Below, piece after piece: positions 16,629 through 25,304 of a stretch of 64,000 nucleotides of DNA. The translations under genes were made by a program, and so were the position numbers. Location of the stretch: positions 1 through 64,000 of IMG/VR virus record IMGVR_UViG_3300028563_000012; one strand, given 5' to 3'. Positions within the stretch are counted from its first letter, which is position 1, and every line of letters starts with the position of its first letter. Below the pieces are notes generated by a model. It ran no database searches and had not been told where the DNA came from. It worked only from the letters and a program-made list of their open reading frames with translations. The DNA is from a virus.

Positions 16629-18104
16629 CTACTTCGTTTTCTTCGCAGGAGCAGGCTTGGGACTGGTCTTCAGCAGTTCGGCCTCCAGTTTCCTCAGCTC
16701 ATCATCCGCTTCGGCGCTGGTTGCATCGGCAGCAGCGCCGTCCGGTTCTACCGCGGCCTCTTCAGCCGTGACCATCTGCTTCACCGCATCGGCCGCTTCC
16801 AGCTTCAGCAGGGTGTTGGTGTTGTTCTGCACGAACAAGTGCTTGCCCTTGGCCGGGCCCTTGTAGGTGGCTTCGACGTCATCGGCGCCAACGGTGACCA
16901 GGTAAACCTGACCGGCAGTGCATTCAGACGCGCTGAGGTGAGCGACTTCATCGGCCACCGTTTCATCGCTGACACTCACCTCGGATGCCTCCGCAGCGGC
17001 AGCCCCGGCACCGGGAAGATCCACGCCGCACTTGTCGAAGCATTCCTTGTTCACCGGGCAGTCCTGGCAGATTTTCTCGCCAGCGTCCGGGTCCAACCCG
17101 AAACATGCGGGTTTTTCCAGCTCTGCCTTGGGCAAGGACTTGAGAGCAACCTTGGCAGGCGCAGGCTTGGATGCAGGGGCAGGCTTCGCAGGTGCGGCCG
17201 CGGGTTTGGAGTTGGTCGGCGGTGCTTTGGCAGCTGGCTTAGCCGCGGTCGCAGCCTTCGCCCCAGGAGCAGCATGAGTCCCAGCAGCAGGCTCAGATGC
17301 CACGCTTTGACCAGGATCCTGCTCATAGTCGTCACCTTCAGGCGTCCCGGCCATCATCTTTTCGACATCTTCAGGCGTACGCAATTTGGTCGCGATCACC
17401 TTGTAAGGATCGCACTTCTCACCAGGCGCCATGTCGGATGCAAGCGCATCCCGCAAAGATTGCGACAAGGCAATCGGCGTCTTGAAGCTTTCCATGTGCG
17501 GCTGGATGTTGTACTTGGTATCAGTCTGGCCCTTGCCCTCACGCATGATGCGCACCAGGCTAGCGCCATCCGGGTTGGTGATGTCTCCGCCGGCCGCGAA
17601 TTGATCGACAAATCCGGTCCAAACCGTGAAACTGCTGAAATAGGGCATGATGGCGTTAACATCAGGCCATGGCGAGAATGGCTTGCGAGCATCCGCACGC
17701 GTGAGCAACGGCACGACGATCCAGAGCCACTGACGCTTTGCCTTCTGGCGATCCGACAGCGCGCCCTCATCGAGTTTTCTGCAGACAGCGCAACCGCCAG
17801 CAACTGCGTCCTTGGAATCCTTTCCGATCTTGACCTTTTCGATGGCCAAACCGCGTTCCTTTGCCAAAGCCACGAGATACTTGTTATACATGAGCGGCTG
17901 GTTCAACGGATCCTGGCAGATGGCCATCTGTCCGCTCTTGCCGAGACCCCAGTGGCACATCACTTCCAGGTAAGGAAGATCATCATCATCACGTGCCGGC
18001 GGTGCGATGTACACCGCTGTGTCGCCGACTGGCGCCTTGAACTCGTCTGCACTTTTCTGTGCCTTGGCGCGATCTTGCGCCATTCTGTCCAGATTGATAC
18101 CCAT
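16629..18104 (-). CDS. Putative single-stranded DNA-binding protein (gp32-like)
   Basis: A 491-residue protein immediately upstream of RecA. The N-terminal half has a basic start, a Cys/His-containing region (MCHWGLGKSG, CAVCRKLDEG) and an OB-like core, resembling phage gp32-type SSBs. A long Ala/Pro/Lys linker follows. A second Cys cluster (ACFGLDPDAG, ICQDCPVNKECFDKC) starts a C-terminal domain that ends in an acidic then Lys-rich tail. It is larger than T4 gp32 (301 residues). The SSB assignment rests on position plus zinc-motif layout and is moderate. Confidence 0.6.
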   Translation of the reverse strand: MGINLDRMAQDRAKAQKSADEFKAPVGDTAVYIAPPARDDDDLPYLEVMCHWGLGKSGQMAICQDPLNQPLMYNKYLVALAKERGLAIEKVKIGKDSKDAVAGGCAVCRKLDEGALSDRQKAKRQWLWIVVPLLTRADARKPFSPWPDVNAIMPYFSSFTVWTGFVDQFAAGGDITNPDGASLVRIMREGKGQTDTKYNIQPHMESFKTPIALSQSLRDALASDMAPGEKCDPYKVIATKLRTPEDVEKMMAGTPEGDDYEQDPGQSVASEPAAGTHAAPGAKAATAAKPAAKAPPTNSKPAAAPAKPAPASKPAPAKVALKSLPKAELEKPACFGLDPDAGEKICQDCPVNKECFDKCGVDLPGAGAAAAEASEVSVSDETVADEVAHLSASECTAGQVYLVTVGADDVEATYKGPAKGKHLFVQNNTNTLLKLEAADAVKQMVTAEEAAVEPDGAAADATSAEADDELRKLEAELLKTSPKPAPAKKTK

Positions 18105-18110
18105 GGTGCT

Positions 18111-18614
18111 TTACTCTCCAGTTTCAGTTGATTGATTGCGGCGTTGTTGGCGCGCGTGCCTGAACTTTTCCATCCGATTGTCATCGGTCCTGCCGAGATC
18201 TGCAGCCCGCGCTCCGTCGATTCCTGCTGAATTCGTCATCGCCTTCAACATATCATGTTGCTTTTGAAATCCGAGCAGCACGGCCTTGGCTTTGGCGACG
18301 GTGTTGCGTTGCTTCGCAAGCTTTTTGTCCCAAGACAGGCAATCGGCCTGAGCAGCGATGGCGGCCTTGATCTTCCATTCGGCAGATCCGGAATCGGGCG
18401 ACTTCAATATGATGGAGACAGCCCTGCCGTTCCAATTGGACTTTTCAGCCTCCATGATGTCCATCTCTTCCTCGGCATTGGCGACAACGGTCGACCAATA
18501 GGCGATGTTGGACGCTGATTTGGAGCGCAAATCGTCTGTGTCAATGATGTCCAGTTCAGAGAAATCAAATGTGAAATTTTCACCATTGACACAGAATGTT
18601 ACGATTTGCGGCAT
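18111..18614 (-). CDS. Helical protein associated with the SSB gene
   Basis: A 167-residue protein. A short beta N-terminus (VTFCVNGENFTFDFSELD) precedes a long helical region with Ala/Lys/Glu, ending in a basic tail with RHARQQRRNQ. Proteins of this kind commonly lie beside phage SSB and recombination genes; function unknown. Confidence 0.65.
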   Translation of the reverse strand: MPQIVTFCVNGENFTFDFSELDIIDTDDLRSKSASNIAYWSTVVANAEEEMDIMEAEKSNWNGRAVSIILKSPDSGSAEWKIKAAIAAQADCLSWDKKLAKQRNTVAKAKAVLLGFQKQHDMLKAMTNSAGIDGARAADLGRTDDNRMEKFRHARQQRRNQSTETGE

Positions 18615-18620
18615 GTGCTC

Positions 18621-19067
18621 TTACTCCTTGGTTGGCGCCTTCTTTGCGGCAGCAAGCTTGACCGCATTCTTGGCAGGCGCAGTTGCCTTGGCTGGCGATG
18701 TCGGCTTGGTGACCTTCTCAGGCTTGGTGACTTCGGCCGCGGCTTCCGTCTCAACAACGGCTTCCTCTTCTTCGTTTTCTTCGCCCTCCGTGACTTCGCC
18801 CTCAGCCACGCCGCCATTGAGGAAGCGTTTCACGTAGGGTGCCGGTTGGAACTTCAGCATCACGCGTGCTGGGATGTCCATCTTGCCGCCTGGAATCTGC
18901 GGGCTGGTGATGGAACGAGCAGCCGCATGCTTCAGCCTGAAGGTGCCGAAGTCCTTGACCATCACGGGTTCGCCATCTGCTACGCTCGACAAGATGGCTG
19001 CGAACATTGACTTTGCCTGCATGTCGTTGATGCCGGCCGCTCGTGCTGCTTTGTGAATACCTGCCAT
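18621..19067 (-). CDS. HU/IHF-like DNA-bending protein with extended tail
   Basis: A 148-residue protein. Residues 1-80 fit the HU fold: helical N-terminus, VMVKDFGTFRL, a beta-arm segment with the conserved Pro region (IPARVMLKF) and a final helix (PYVKRFLNG). The roughly 65-residue C-terminal extension is first Glu-rich, then Ala/Lys/Pro-rich, like a histone tail. It could help compact phage DNA or shape the origin. It sits between the polymerase and the SSB operon. Confidence 0.82.
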   Translation of the reverse strand: MAGIHKAARAAGINDMQAKSMFAAILSSVADGEPVMVKDFGTFRLKHAAARSITSPQIPGGKMDIPARVMLKFQPAPYVKRFLNGGVAEGEVTEGEENEEEEAVVETEAAAEVTKPEKVTKPTSPAKATAPAKNAVKLAAAKKAPTKE

Positions 19068-19094
19068 GTTGGAATCTCCTGCTTTGATTGGTTG

Positions 19095-22000
19095 CTACGG
19101 TTCGATCACGGTCACAGCCGCTTCGATCTTGTTGTCCAGGAAATATGTGCGTTTTTCCTTGGTCAACTTGAACTTGGCAATGACACCACGATGTAGTATT
19201 TGTTGAAAGGACTCCCAGCTGCTGGCAAAACACAAACATTCGCGGTGCAGCCCGTCTGATCCGATCAACCCCAAAAACCCCATTTCATTGCCCTTCTTGT
19301 CAGTTTTTTGCATCACCCGAACCACAAGCGCTGACATCTTCCATATCCTGTCTTCGCAAATGGGCAACACATGCTTCCCGCCCGGACGCCATCCGTCCCA
19401 CAAGCATAACTCAAGCGGATCAAAACCTGGGCTGGTTGCGCCTTGATCCTCGGCACCAATCTTGGCCTTCAACTCGTCAAGGTCCACAAGAAAGCTGGCA
19501 CGCATGGAGTGGTACTGCTTGTTGATCACGACGTGTCCAGCAACAACGGTGCCAGCGCCGCGCTCCAGCAACGGCCTGTAGATTTCATAATCACTCACAT
19601 CAATCTTCACACGCTGGTTACGCCCGGACATGTCTTCAACATTTATGTTGGCATAACGCTTGCCCCACCCCATCTTGGCTTTGTCTTCATCGCTTGGTTC
19701 CTCACCAGAATGGAAATCGCCAACCTGATTTTGACGCACCTCGATGATCCTGCCCCACATCCAAGCGTCCGGGTTGTCCCAAATCGCCTCATCGTCCATC
19801 TTCATCCAAACGGTGCGCATGCCTTCGATCATGGGCACATACGGGGCCAGCGGATCCTCGCCGCATGCCATCGGGTTGATGCGCTTGGCAATGTCTTCCG
19901 CTACGTCAGCAGGCCACTTCGGAGCAGCCGCAGATGCTCGAATGATGGCACGCAACTTGTCTTGCCAACCTTTGTTGGCTTTGCCGACATGGACCCACAA
20001 CTTTTCCAGGTTCTCATAGAGCCATTTGGTGTTGGGGACCATGCGATCGAATGCGCCACCCTGGATGAGGGCGTTGACCACGCCCTTATGGCAACGGCGG
20101 CGATCGACGCGCTCTGCAAAATCAACGAAGTCCTTGTATGGGCCGGCTGCTGCGATGGCTCGCACTGCGGCCTCGCCAACGCCCTTGATGTTGGATACTG
20201 CTCCGACGATGGCCCCGCCTTCGATGGTCCAGTTGCATGGATCCTTGGAATTGATGTCAGGCATGAGAACATCGATGCCCATACGCTTGCAGGCGCGCAC
20301 CATCCGGATGACCTTGTCGGTATCGGGCTCGACTTTCAACAGAGCCCACATGAACTCCATTGGATAATGGGTCTTCAAGTACATCTCGCGATAGGCAATC
20401 AAGCCGTATGCGACGCTGTGGGCCTTGTTGAATCCGTATGAGCCGAAGAACTTGATTTGTTCGATCAGCTTGGATGCCAACTCGGGCGTCAGCCCATGTT
20501 CGATGGCACCCTTGACGAAGTTCTCGCGCTCCTTGGCTATTGCGTCATCACCGTACTTTTTGGCAATCTTGCGGCGCAAGCTATCAGACGTTGCCGGGCT
20601 GAAACCTGCGACGTCCGTGAAAATCTTCATCACGTGCTCTTGGTAGACGATGACCCCCAACGTGTCCTTGCATATTTCATCCACGAGCGGGTGGATTGAC
20701 ACAATCTTCTTGGGATCCTTCTTGCGCTTCAGGTATTCTGTGGCAAGACCTGAGCGAGCAGTCCCAGGGCGATCCAAGGCGACCATGGCAGACACGTCAT
20801 CAAAACTGGTGAACTCAACACCATCACAAATCTTGTCTGCTGACACCGTGTCGAATTGGAAGATGCCGATGTAGTGGTGGTTGGTGAAGTTGGCCAAAGT
20901 TGGCTTGTCATCGAGTGGCAGTTTAAGCCAATCAATTTCAACCCCATGTCTCTCTGCCACAGCCTCACGGCAAAAACGCATCGCTGACAGGTTGCGAATG
21001 CCTAGTATGTCCATCTTCACCAGGCCAAGGTCGGACACGCCATACATGTCGACCGCAGTCACCACTTTGGGAGTGCCATCCCCTTTCTGGCTGCGAATCT
21101 CCAGCGGCACGACATCGATGAGCGGCACTGGGCTCACCACAACGCCCGCGGCGTGAACCCCGAGTGCTTTGACCTGGCCCTCCAACTTCTTGGCGTACTC
21201 CAAAACCTCTGGATAACGCTCGTTGAAACGCTGGCACACTGGGAATTCCTTGAACGAGTCCTCGATGGTCATGCTGGCGCGTTCATCACCGCTGCTTCGC
21301 TCAACAACGGCATCCACCACAGGTTGGATCTCACGCAGTGGGATGTCCATGATTCGAGCAATATCACGCAAACACCCCTTGCCCGTCAACTTGTTGTTGG
21401 TGCCTATCTGCGATGCGTTGTCTTCACCATAGCGCTTGTGCAGAAACGTGATCACCTCATCCCGGCGGGCATCCTCGAAATCCATGTCAACGTCAGGAAG
21501 ATCAATGCGGTCAGGGCTGAGAAAACGTTCAAACAACAAGCCAAACATGATTGGATCCAAGTCCGTGATGCCGAGCAAGAATGAGACCAAACTACCACCA
21601 GCGGACCCACGAGCTGGGCCGCACTCGATTTTGGCCGCGCGGGCCCATTTGTAAACGTCCCACACCACCAACATGTAACGCGTTACCTTCTGCGCCTCCA
21701 TGCGTTCAAGCTCATAACGCAGCCGGTCCATGTAGATCTTGCGACAATCACCAATGGAGATCCTGCGGCGAGCAGCCTCAGCCACAATCAACCTGTCAAT
21801 GTCGCGCTCTTTCCACCCACGAAGGCAAAGCGAGCGAATGTACTTGTTCTCATCATCCGAGAATTCAGGCGGGATGGACACCTTGGGAACCAGCGCCTTG
21901 AACCTATCGACTTCCAACTTGGCTTGGAGCTTGGATTCCAACTCCATGGTGGTGTCGAGCGCGCCTTGGACCTGCGCGTCGGTCATATAGGGGTGGAACT

Positions 22001-22868
22001 GCCGGAAGCTTTCGGCCATTGCTGCTCTTGGCTTGAGCCAAAAGTCGTGCGTGGTGAACGTCCAACGGTTCGGATCGCTCAAGGTCGTGTGGCTGTGGAG
22101 GCACAGCATTGCCTCTTGGTATTTCCAATCATCCTCTGCGATGTAGTGTGCATCCTGAGTTGCGATCAGTGACATGCCGAAGCGCTTGGACAACGCAATC
22201 GTCGCCTTGTTGACTCTGACTTGGTCTGGCATGTTGTGAGGCATCACCTCGCCATAAAAATCATCGCCAAATGTTTCACGCAAACGCGTAACCTTGTCGA
22301 TGGCACCGCCAGGCTTGCCATCAAGGTAATCACTGCCAATTGAGCCGATCTGGCAACCCGACAACACCACCAATCCCTCGTGATTTGCGAGCAAGCAATC
22401 GAGATCCACGCGTGGCCGCCGATAAAACCCCTTGACCCATCCCAGCGTTGTGACGCGCATCAGGTTCTTCAAACCCACAGAATCTTTGGCCAAGACGGTC
22501 AAGTGATAACGGCCGGTGATGCCCTCGTCATGCTCGAATTTCTTGATGGCCTCCTTGTGAAGCGACTTGGGAAGGTTGTCTGTGACACGGGCCTTCTCTT
22601 CCGGCGTCATGCCGCGGCGCGCCATATCCTTACACAAATACAGCTCAACCCCGTAGATGGGTCGCACAACATCATCCGGGTTTTCTTCGATTTCCTTGTG
22701 CAACCTTGTGAGCTGTCGAACAGTCCCGTGCTCCGTGAAAGCAATGGCTGGTTGCCCCATGGCTTTGGCAGCCGTCATGAAATCATGCATCTTTCCACAG
22801 CCGTCTAGCGTGGAATATTCGCTATGCGTATGGAAATGACAAAAGTCATCAGATTTGACATCGCTCAT
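19095..22868 (-). CDS. dnaE: DNA polymerase III alpha subunit (DnaE type)
   Basis: A 1257-residue C-family replicative polymerase. The N-terminal PHP domain has FCHFHTHSEYSTLDG and FTEHGTV (Glu in place of the usual Asp). The palm has GPARGSAGGS (residues 417-426) and the catalytic LPDVDMDFED with Asp459, Asp461 and Asp463. A finger region with FGSYGFNKAHSVAYG follows, then a helix-hairpin-helix segment (IKGVGEAAVRAI) and a C-terminal OB fold. Length is close to bacterial DnaE and no intein is visible. Many large phages use family A or B polymerases instead, so a DnaE is distinctive. The ATG overlaps the upstream TGA. Confidence 0.95.
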   Translation of the reverse strand: MSDVKSDDFCHFHTHSEYSTLDGCGKMHDFMTAAKAMGQPAIAFTEHGTVRQLTRLHKEIEENPDDVVRPIYGVELYLCKDMARRGMTPEEKARVTDNLPKSLHKEAIKKFEHDEGITGRYHLTVLAKDSVGLKNLMRVTTLGWVKGFYRRPRVDLDCLLANHEGLVVLSGCQIGSIGSDYLDGKPGGAIDKVTRLRETFGDDFYGEVMPHNMPDQVRVNKATIALSKRFGMSLIATQDAHYIAEDDWKYQEAMLCLHSHTTLSDPNRWTFTTHDFWLKPRAAMAESFRQFHPYMTDAQVQGALDTTMELESKLQAKLEVDRFKALVPKVSIPPEFSDDENKYIRSLCLRGWKERDIDRLIVAEAARRRISIGDCRKIYMDRLRYELERMEAQKVTRYMLVVWDVYKWARAAKIECGPARGSAGGSLVSFLLGITDLDPIMFGLLFERFLSPDRIDLPDVDMDFEDARRDEVITFLHKRYGEDNASQIGTNNKLTGKGCLRDIARIMDIPLREIQPVVDAVVERSSGDERASMTIEDSFKEFPVCQRFNERYPEVLEYAKKLEGQVKALGVHAAGVVVSPVPLIDVVPLEIRSQKGDGTPKVVTAVDMYGVSDLGLVKMDILGIRNLSAMRFCREAVAERHGVEIDWLKLPLDDKPTLANFTNHHYIGIFQFDTVSADKICDGVEFTSFDDVSAMVALDRPGTARSGLATEYLKRKKDPKKIVSIHPLVDEICKDTLGVIVYQEHVMKIFTDVAGFSPATSDSLRRKIAKKYGDDAIAKERENFVKGAIEHGLTPELASKLIEQIKFFGSYGFNKAHSVAYGLIAYREMYLKTHYPMEFMWALLKVEPDTDKVIRMVRACKRMGIDVLMPDINSKDPCNWTIEGGAIVGAVSNIKGVGEAAVRAIAAAGPYKDFVDFAERVDRRRCHKGVVNALIQGGAFDRMVPNTKWLYENLEKLWVHVGKANKGWQDKLRAIIRASAAAPKWPADVAEDIAKRINPMACGEDPLAPYVPMIEGMRTVWMKMDDEAIWDNPDAWMWGRIIEVRQNQVGDFHSGEEPSDEDKAKMGWGKRYANINVEDMSGRNQRVKIDVSDYEIYRPLLERGAGTVVAGHVVINKQYHSMRASFLVDLDELKAKIGAEDQGATSPGFDPLELCLWDGWRPGGKHVLPICEDRIWKMSALVVRVMQKTDKKGNEMGFLGLIGSDGLHRECLCFASSWESFQQILHRGVIAKFKLTKEKRTYFLDNKIEAAVTVIEP

Positions 22869-23326
22869 CGTCTTGACATTGCCCTTCGATGGCGCCGGGC
22901 TCGCGCCTTACCGTGCCAAGCCCCATCAAAGCCGTTGCATTCGTTGCAGCTCAACTTGATCAGACCACGCTTGTGGTCACGTTCGTACATGCGCATGCGG
23001 TGCATCATGTTCATCTTGCGCGGCTCCCAATCACGAACGTTATCGCCATGATCGAAACAGAGCAGCACAGGTGCGCCCTTGCTGTCCATGTCACCAATCC
23101 TGGCACCGCACTCGCCACATTCATTCCCAAGCTCAGCACGCAATCGATCGCGGCGCTCACAAGCCTGCAAGTAAACACGATGTTTCCGCCTTCTCCAATG
23201 GAGCTTGTGATCACGCTTTGGCTTGGTTTTTTCATTGTGGCCGAATTCGAAATCAAGCCCGACACCGCCGAACGTCGAGATGCCGCTGTCATCCGAATCA
23301 GAAACTGGCTGCACGTGTTTCGCCAT
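22865..23326 (-). CDS. HNH / endonuclease VII-like zinc protein
   Basis: A 153-residue very basic protein. CGECGARIG, FDHGDNVRDW and LSCNECNGFDG give the Cys-x2-Cys, Asp-His, Cys-x2-Cys order of HNH-type nucleases related to phage recombination endonuclease VII. The first 65 residues are charged and probably disordered. It could resolve junctions or nick DNA. It overlaps the polymerase start by four bases and the kinase end by 29. Confidence 0.65.
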   Translation of the reverse strand: MAKHVQPVSDSDDSGISTFGGVGLDFEFGHNEKTKPKRDHKLHWRRRKHRVYLQACERRDRLRAELGNECGECGARIGDMDSKGAPVLLCFDHGDNVRDWEPRKMNMMHRMRMYERDHKRGLIKLSCNECNGFDGAWHGKARARRHRRAMSRR

Positions 23327-23900
23327 GAATCATCACCCGTTCGATTATCTCTTCAGGGCTTTGCCCATTCGCAATAATCACCCGGATGTTGCCCGTGGGG
23401 ATGTGGCAAACGACATGATCAATGGCTTTAGCCTCCCAATCACCGACGCGTCCACCGCGTGCCCTGCGCACCTCGTATGGTTGTCGCATCAACACCAAAA
23501 TGGTATGGTTCCCGGACAACAGCTTCACCCAAAGTCGCAGAGCAGCCAAGCCATTCTTGCTCAGCCTTGTCGTGCTCAACCATGGCTCGTTGCCGTAGGA
23601 GCTTGGCGGCATCCCGTCCCACATATCATCATCGTAAGCCAACCCTGAGATCAGCGACCTGTCAAGGATGACGTCGGTGCAATGAGTTGCCCCCAGCAAA
23701 TCGGCAACAACAAGATCCTCGCGCCAGGTATTGACCCGCATGGGGATGTCTTTCAACTCGGGGTATGCGTCGCCGGGCTGGTGGCTGTCGGGTGCGCGCC
23801 TGAATGGGCGGTACACGGGCGCATGGATGAAATTCGCCAAACTCTTGGCGACTGTTCCCTTGCCAACGCCTGATGCGCCTTCGAAAATCACCACTGCCAT
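23298..23900 (-). CDS. P-loop nucleotide kinase, thymidylate-kinase-like
   Basis: A 200-residue P-loop kinase. Walker A GASGVGKGT is at residues 8-16. A central ILDRSLISGLAYDDD matches the DR-x-x-S-x-x-AY signature of dTMP kinases. A later LMRQPYEVRRARGGR fits the lid region. Expected reaction: phosphorylation of a dNMP or a modified dUMP derivative. In phages with hypermodified thymine a distant P-loop kinase acts on 5-hydroxymethyluracil in DNA; this sequence looks closer to TMK, so either is possible. First gene downstream of the aminotransferase. Confidence 0.75.
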   Translation of the reverse strand: MAVVIFEGASGVGKGTVAKSLANFIHAPVYRPFRRAPDSHQPGDAYPELKDIPMRVNTWREDLVVADLLGATHCTDVILDRSLISGLAYDDDMWDGMPPSSYGNEPWLSTTRLSKNGLAALRLWVKLLSGNHTILVLMRQPYEVRRARGGRVGDWEAKAIDHVVCHIPTGNIRVIIANGQSPEEIIERVMIHGETRAASF

Positions 23901-23904
23901 TGGG

Positions 23905-25101
23905 CTAAAACTCCAAGCAACGTTTGTAGGCGCGCGACAATGATTCCATGGCCATGGCCATGGTTGGCATGCCGATATTCAACGGCGGCGTGATTTTGAT
24001 GGTGCCCGGCCCATCTCTGAACGTTGGGAGCAGCAGGCCCTCGGCCAATGCCTCGCGCTCCAACATGCGACGGTCAACAGGCACATCACAAGCAATCATC
24101 ATGCCGACTGCTCGCACTTGCCCCATGTCTGGGAATGAGTCGCGAGTTTCCAATGCAAACTTGGTGAAGGATCCGACCGAGATCACGCTGTCCAAGTTGC
24201 TTTGATTCTCCAACCAAGAGCACATCACGTTCACGAACGCATTGGACATTGGGTTGCCTCCGAATGTGCTGAAATGGGTGCCGGGCGTGAACGCGTTGCC
24301 CGCGTTGCCACGCGCCAAGGCCAGCCCCACAGGGAAGCCCATGCCGATGCCCTTGGCCAGACAGGTGATGTCGGGCTCAAGCCCAACGCGTTGTGCGTAA
24401 GTCGGTGCGCCAGTGCGTCCCGAGCCCGTCTGAACCTCATCGAAGATGAGCAAGCTGCCAACGCTGTGGGCCATGGCTTGGATGCTCTGCAACACTTCGG
24501 TTTCGTACGGCACGACATCATTGTTACCCATCACAGGTGCCATGATCACCGCGGCCAACGATGGTCCAAGGCTGATGATCATGTCACACATGCGCTCGAT
24601 GGGCGCGTGGATGAAGCCGCCTGGATAGGGGCCCATGCCTTCATAGTGATAAGATGGCCCATCACCCGCAGCAATGGCACCGTACGTCCGGCCGTGAAAG
24701 CCGCCCGACACGGACAAAATGTTGTTCCTTGGCGGGTTTGACAACTTTGCCTGCTTGTAATGGTACAAGCGCGCCATCTTGATGGCAGCTTCCACGGCCT
24801 CGGTTCCGCTATTGCACCAAAACACACGACTCGCGCCCATGAGCTTGCAGACCCGCTCGCTGACATAATTGCGCAATGGGTTGGTGTACAAGTTTGGAGC
24901 ATGGGCACCAAAATGGAAATCGGCCAGACATGACATGGCTTCGTTGATGCTTGCCCAAGACGTTCCCAAAGATGCTGTGCCTGTATCCGTGAACAAGTCG
25001 AGCAGCTTACGGCCGTCTGCGCGTACCAAGTACGGCCCATCAGCCCCAACGATGTTGAAATTTCTGAACTCAACTGTATCCATTAGATGGTTGGCCGTCA
25101 T
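23905..25101 (-). CDS. Class III PLP-dependent aminotransferase (ArgD/GSAM-like)
   Basis: A 398-residue fold-type I enzyme. FWCNSGTEAVEAAIKMAR (residues 94-111), GGFHGRTYGAIAA, IFDEVQTGSGRTG with Asp221 that holds the PLP ring nitrogen, and LAKGIGMG with the Schiff-base Lys250 are all present. The HFSTFGGNPMSNAF segment is typical of acetylornithine or ornithine aminotransferases. The usual Glu-Pro-x-Gln-Gly-Glu loop is replaced by APVMGNNDVV, implying changed substrate use. An AGAGGG site precedes the ATG. Candidate amine donors or acceptors are ornithine-like compounds or an aminoalkyl base adduct (inference). Confidence 0.88.
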   Translation of the reverse strand: MTANHLMDTVEFRNFNIVGADGPYLVRADGRKLLDLFTDTGTASLGTSWASINEAMSCLADFHFGAHAPNLYTNPLRNYVSERVCKLMGASRVFWCNSGTEAVEAAIKMARLYHYKQAKLSNPPRNNILSVSGGFHGRTYGAIAAGDGPSYHYEGMGPYPGGFIHAPIERMCDMIISLGPSLAAVIMAPVMGNNDVVPYETEVLQSIQAMAHSVGSLLIFDEVQTGSGRTGAPTYAQRVGLEPDITCLAKGIGMGFPVGLALARGNAGNAFTPGTHFSTFGGNPMSNAFVNVMCSWLENQSNLDSVISVGSFTKFALETRDSFPDMGQVRAVGMMIACDVPVDRRMLEREALAEGLLLPTFRDGPGTIKITPPLNIGMPTMAMAMESLSRAYKRCLEF

Positions 25102-25103
25102 TG

Positions 25104-25278
25104 TTACCCTCTTTGCGCTTCCTTCAAATCATGTTCCCAAATGCGAACAACACCCCAGCCAGCAGTGATGGCGCGCTGATCATGTTTTGCATCCGCCTGT
25201 CGTCTCTCTGTGTTCTCGTTCGGATGGTGGATGGGACAGACTCCCGCCAGCAGCGGTCAGCCTGCCACGTCTAGCCAT
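25104..25278 (-). pseudogene. Vsr-like endonuclease remnant, frame-disrupted
   Basis: A stop-free frame at 25107-25256 encodes 50 residues including CPIHHPNENTERRQADAKHD and TAGWGVVRIWEHDLKEAQ. These match the pattern of the last third of Vsr-type nucleases (Cys-Pro, His, Asn, Arg/Asp, Leu...Gly-Trp-x-Val-x-x-Ile-Trp-Glu). No usual start codon follows its upstream TGA (25257-25259). The nearest start (MARRGR at 25278) is in another frame, so a one-base indel would be needed to join them. It is far shorter than Vsr (about 130-150 residues), lacking the catalytic Asp region. Probably a decayed homing or patch-repair-type nuclease gene. Confidence 0.5.
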
Positions 25279-25304
25279 CTCTGATGAATCGTACGTCCGA
25301 AGCA

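Noticed and set aside
16434-18131. 565-codon plus-strand open frame opposite the SSB and RecA genes
   Set aside because: Antisense shadow of codon-biased minus-strand genes; very Arg/Cys/Leu-rich and without motifs, while the minus-strand frames carry clear domains.
19443-20441. 332-codon plus-strand open frame inside dnaE
   Set aside because: Lies wholly antisense to a conserved polymerase domain and has shadow-like His/Val/Gln composition.
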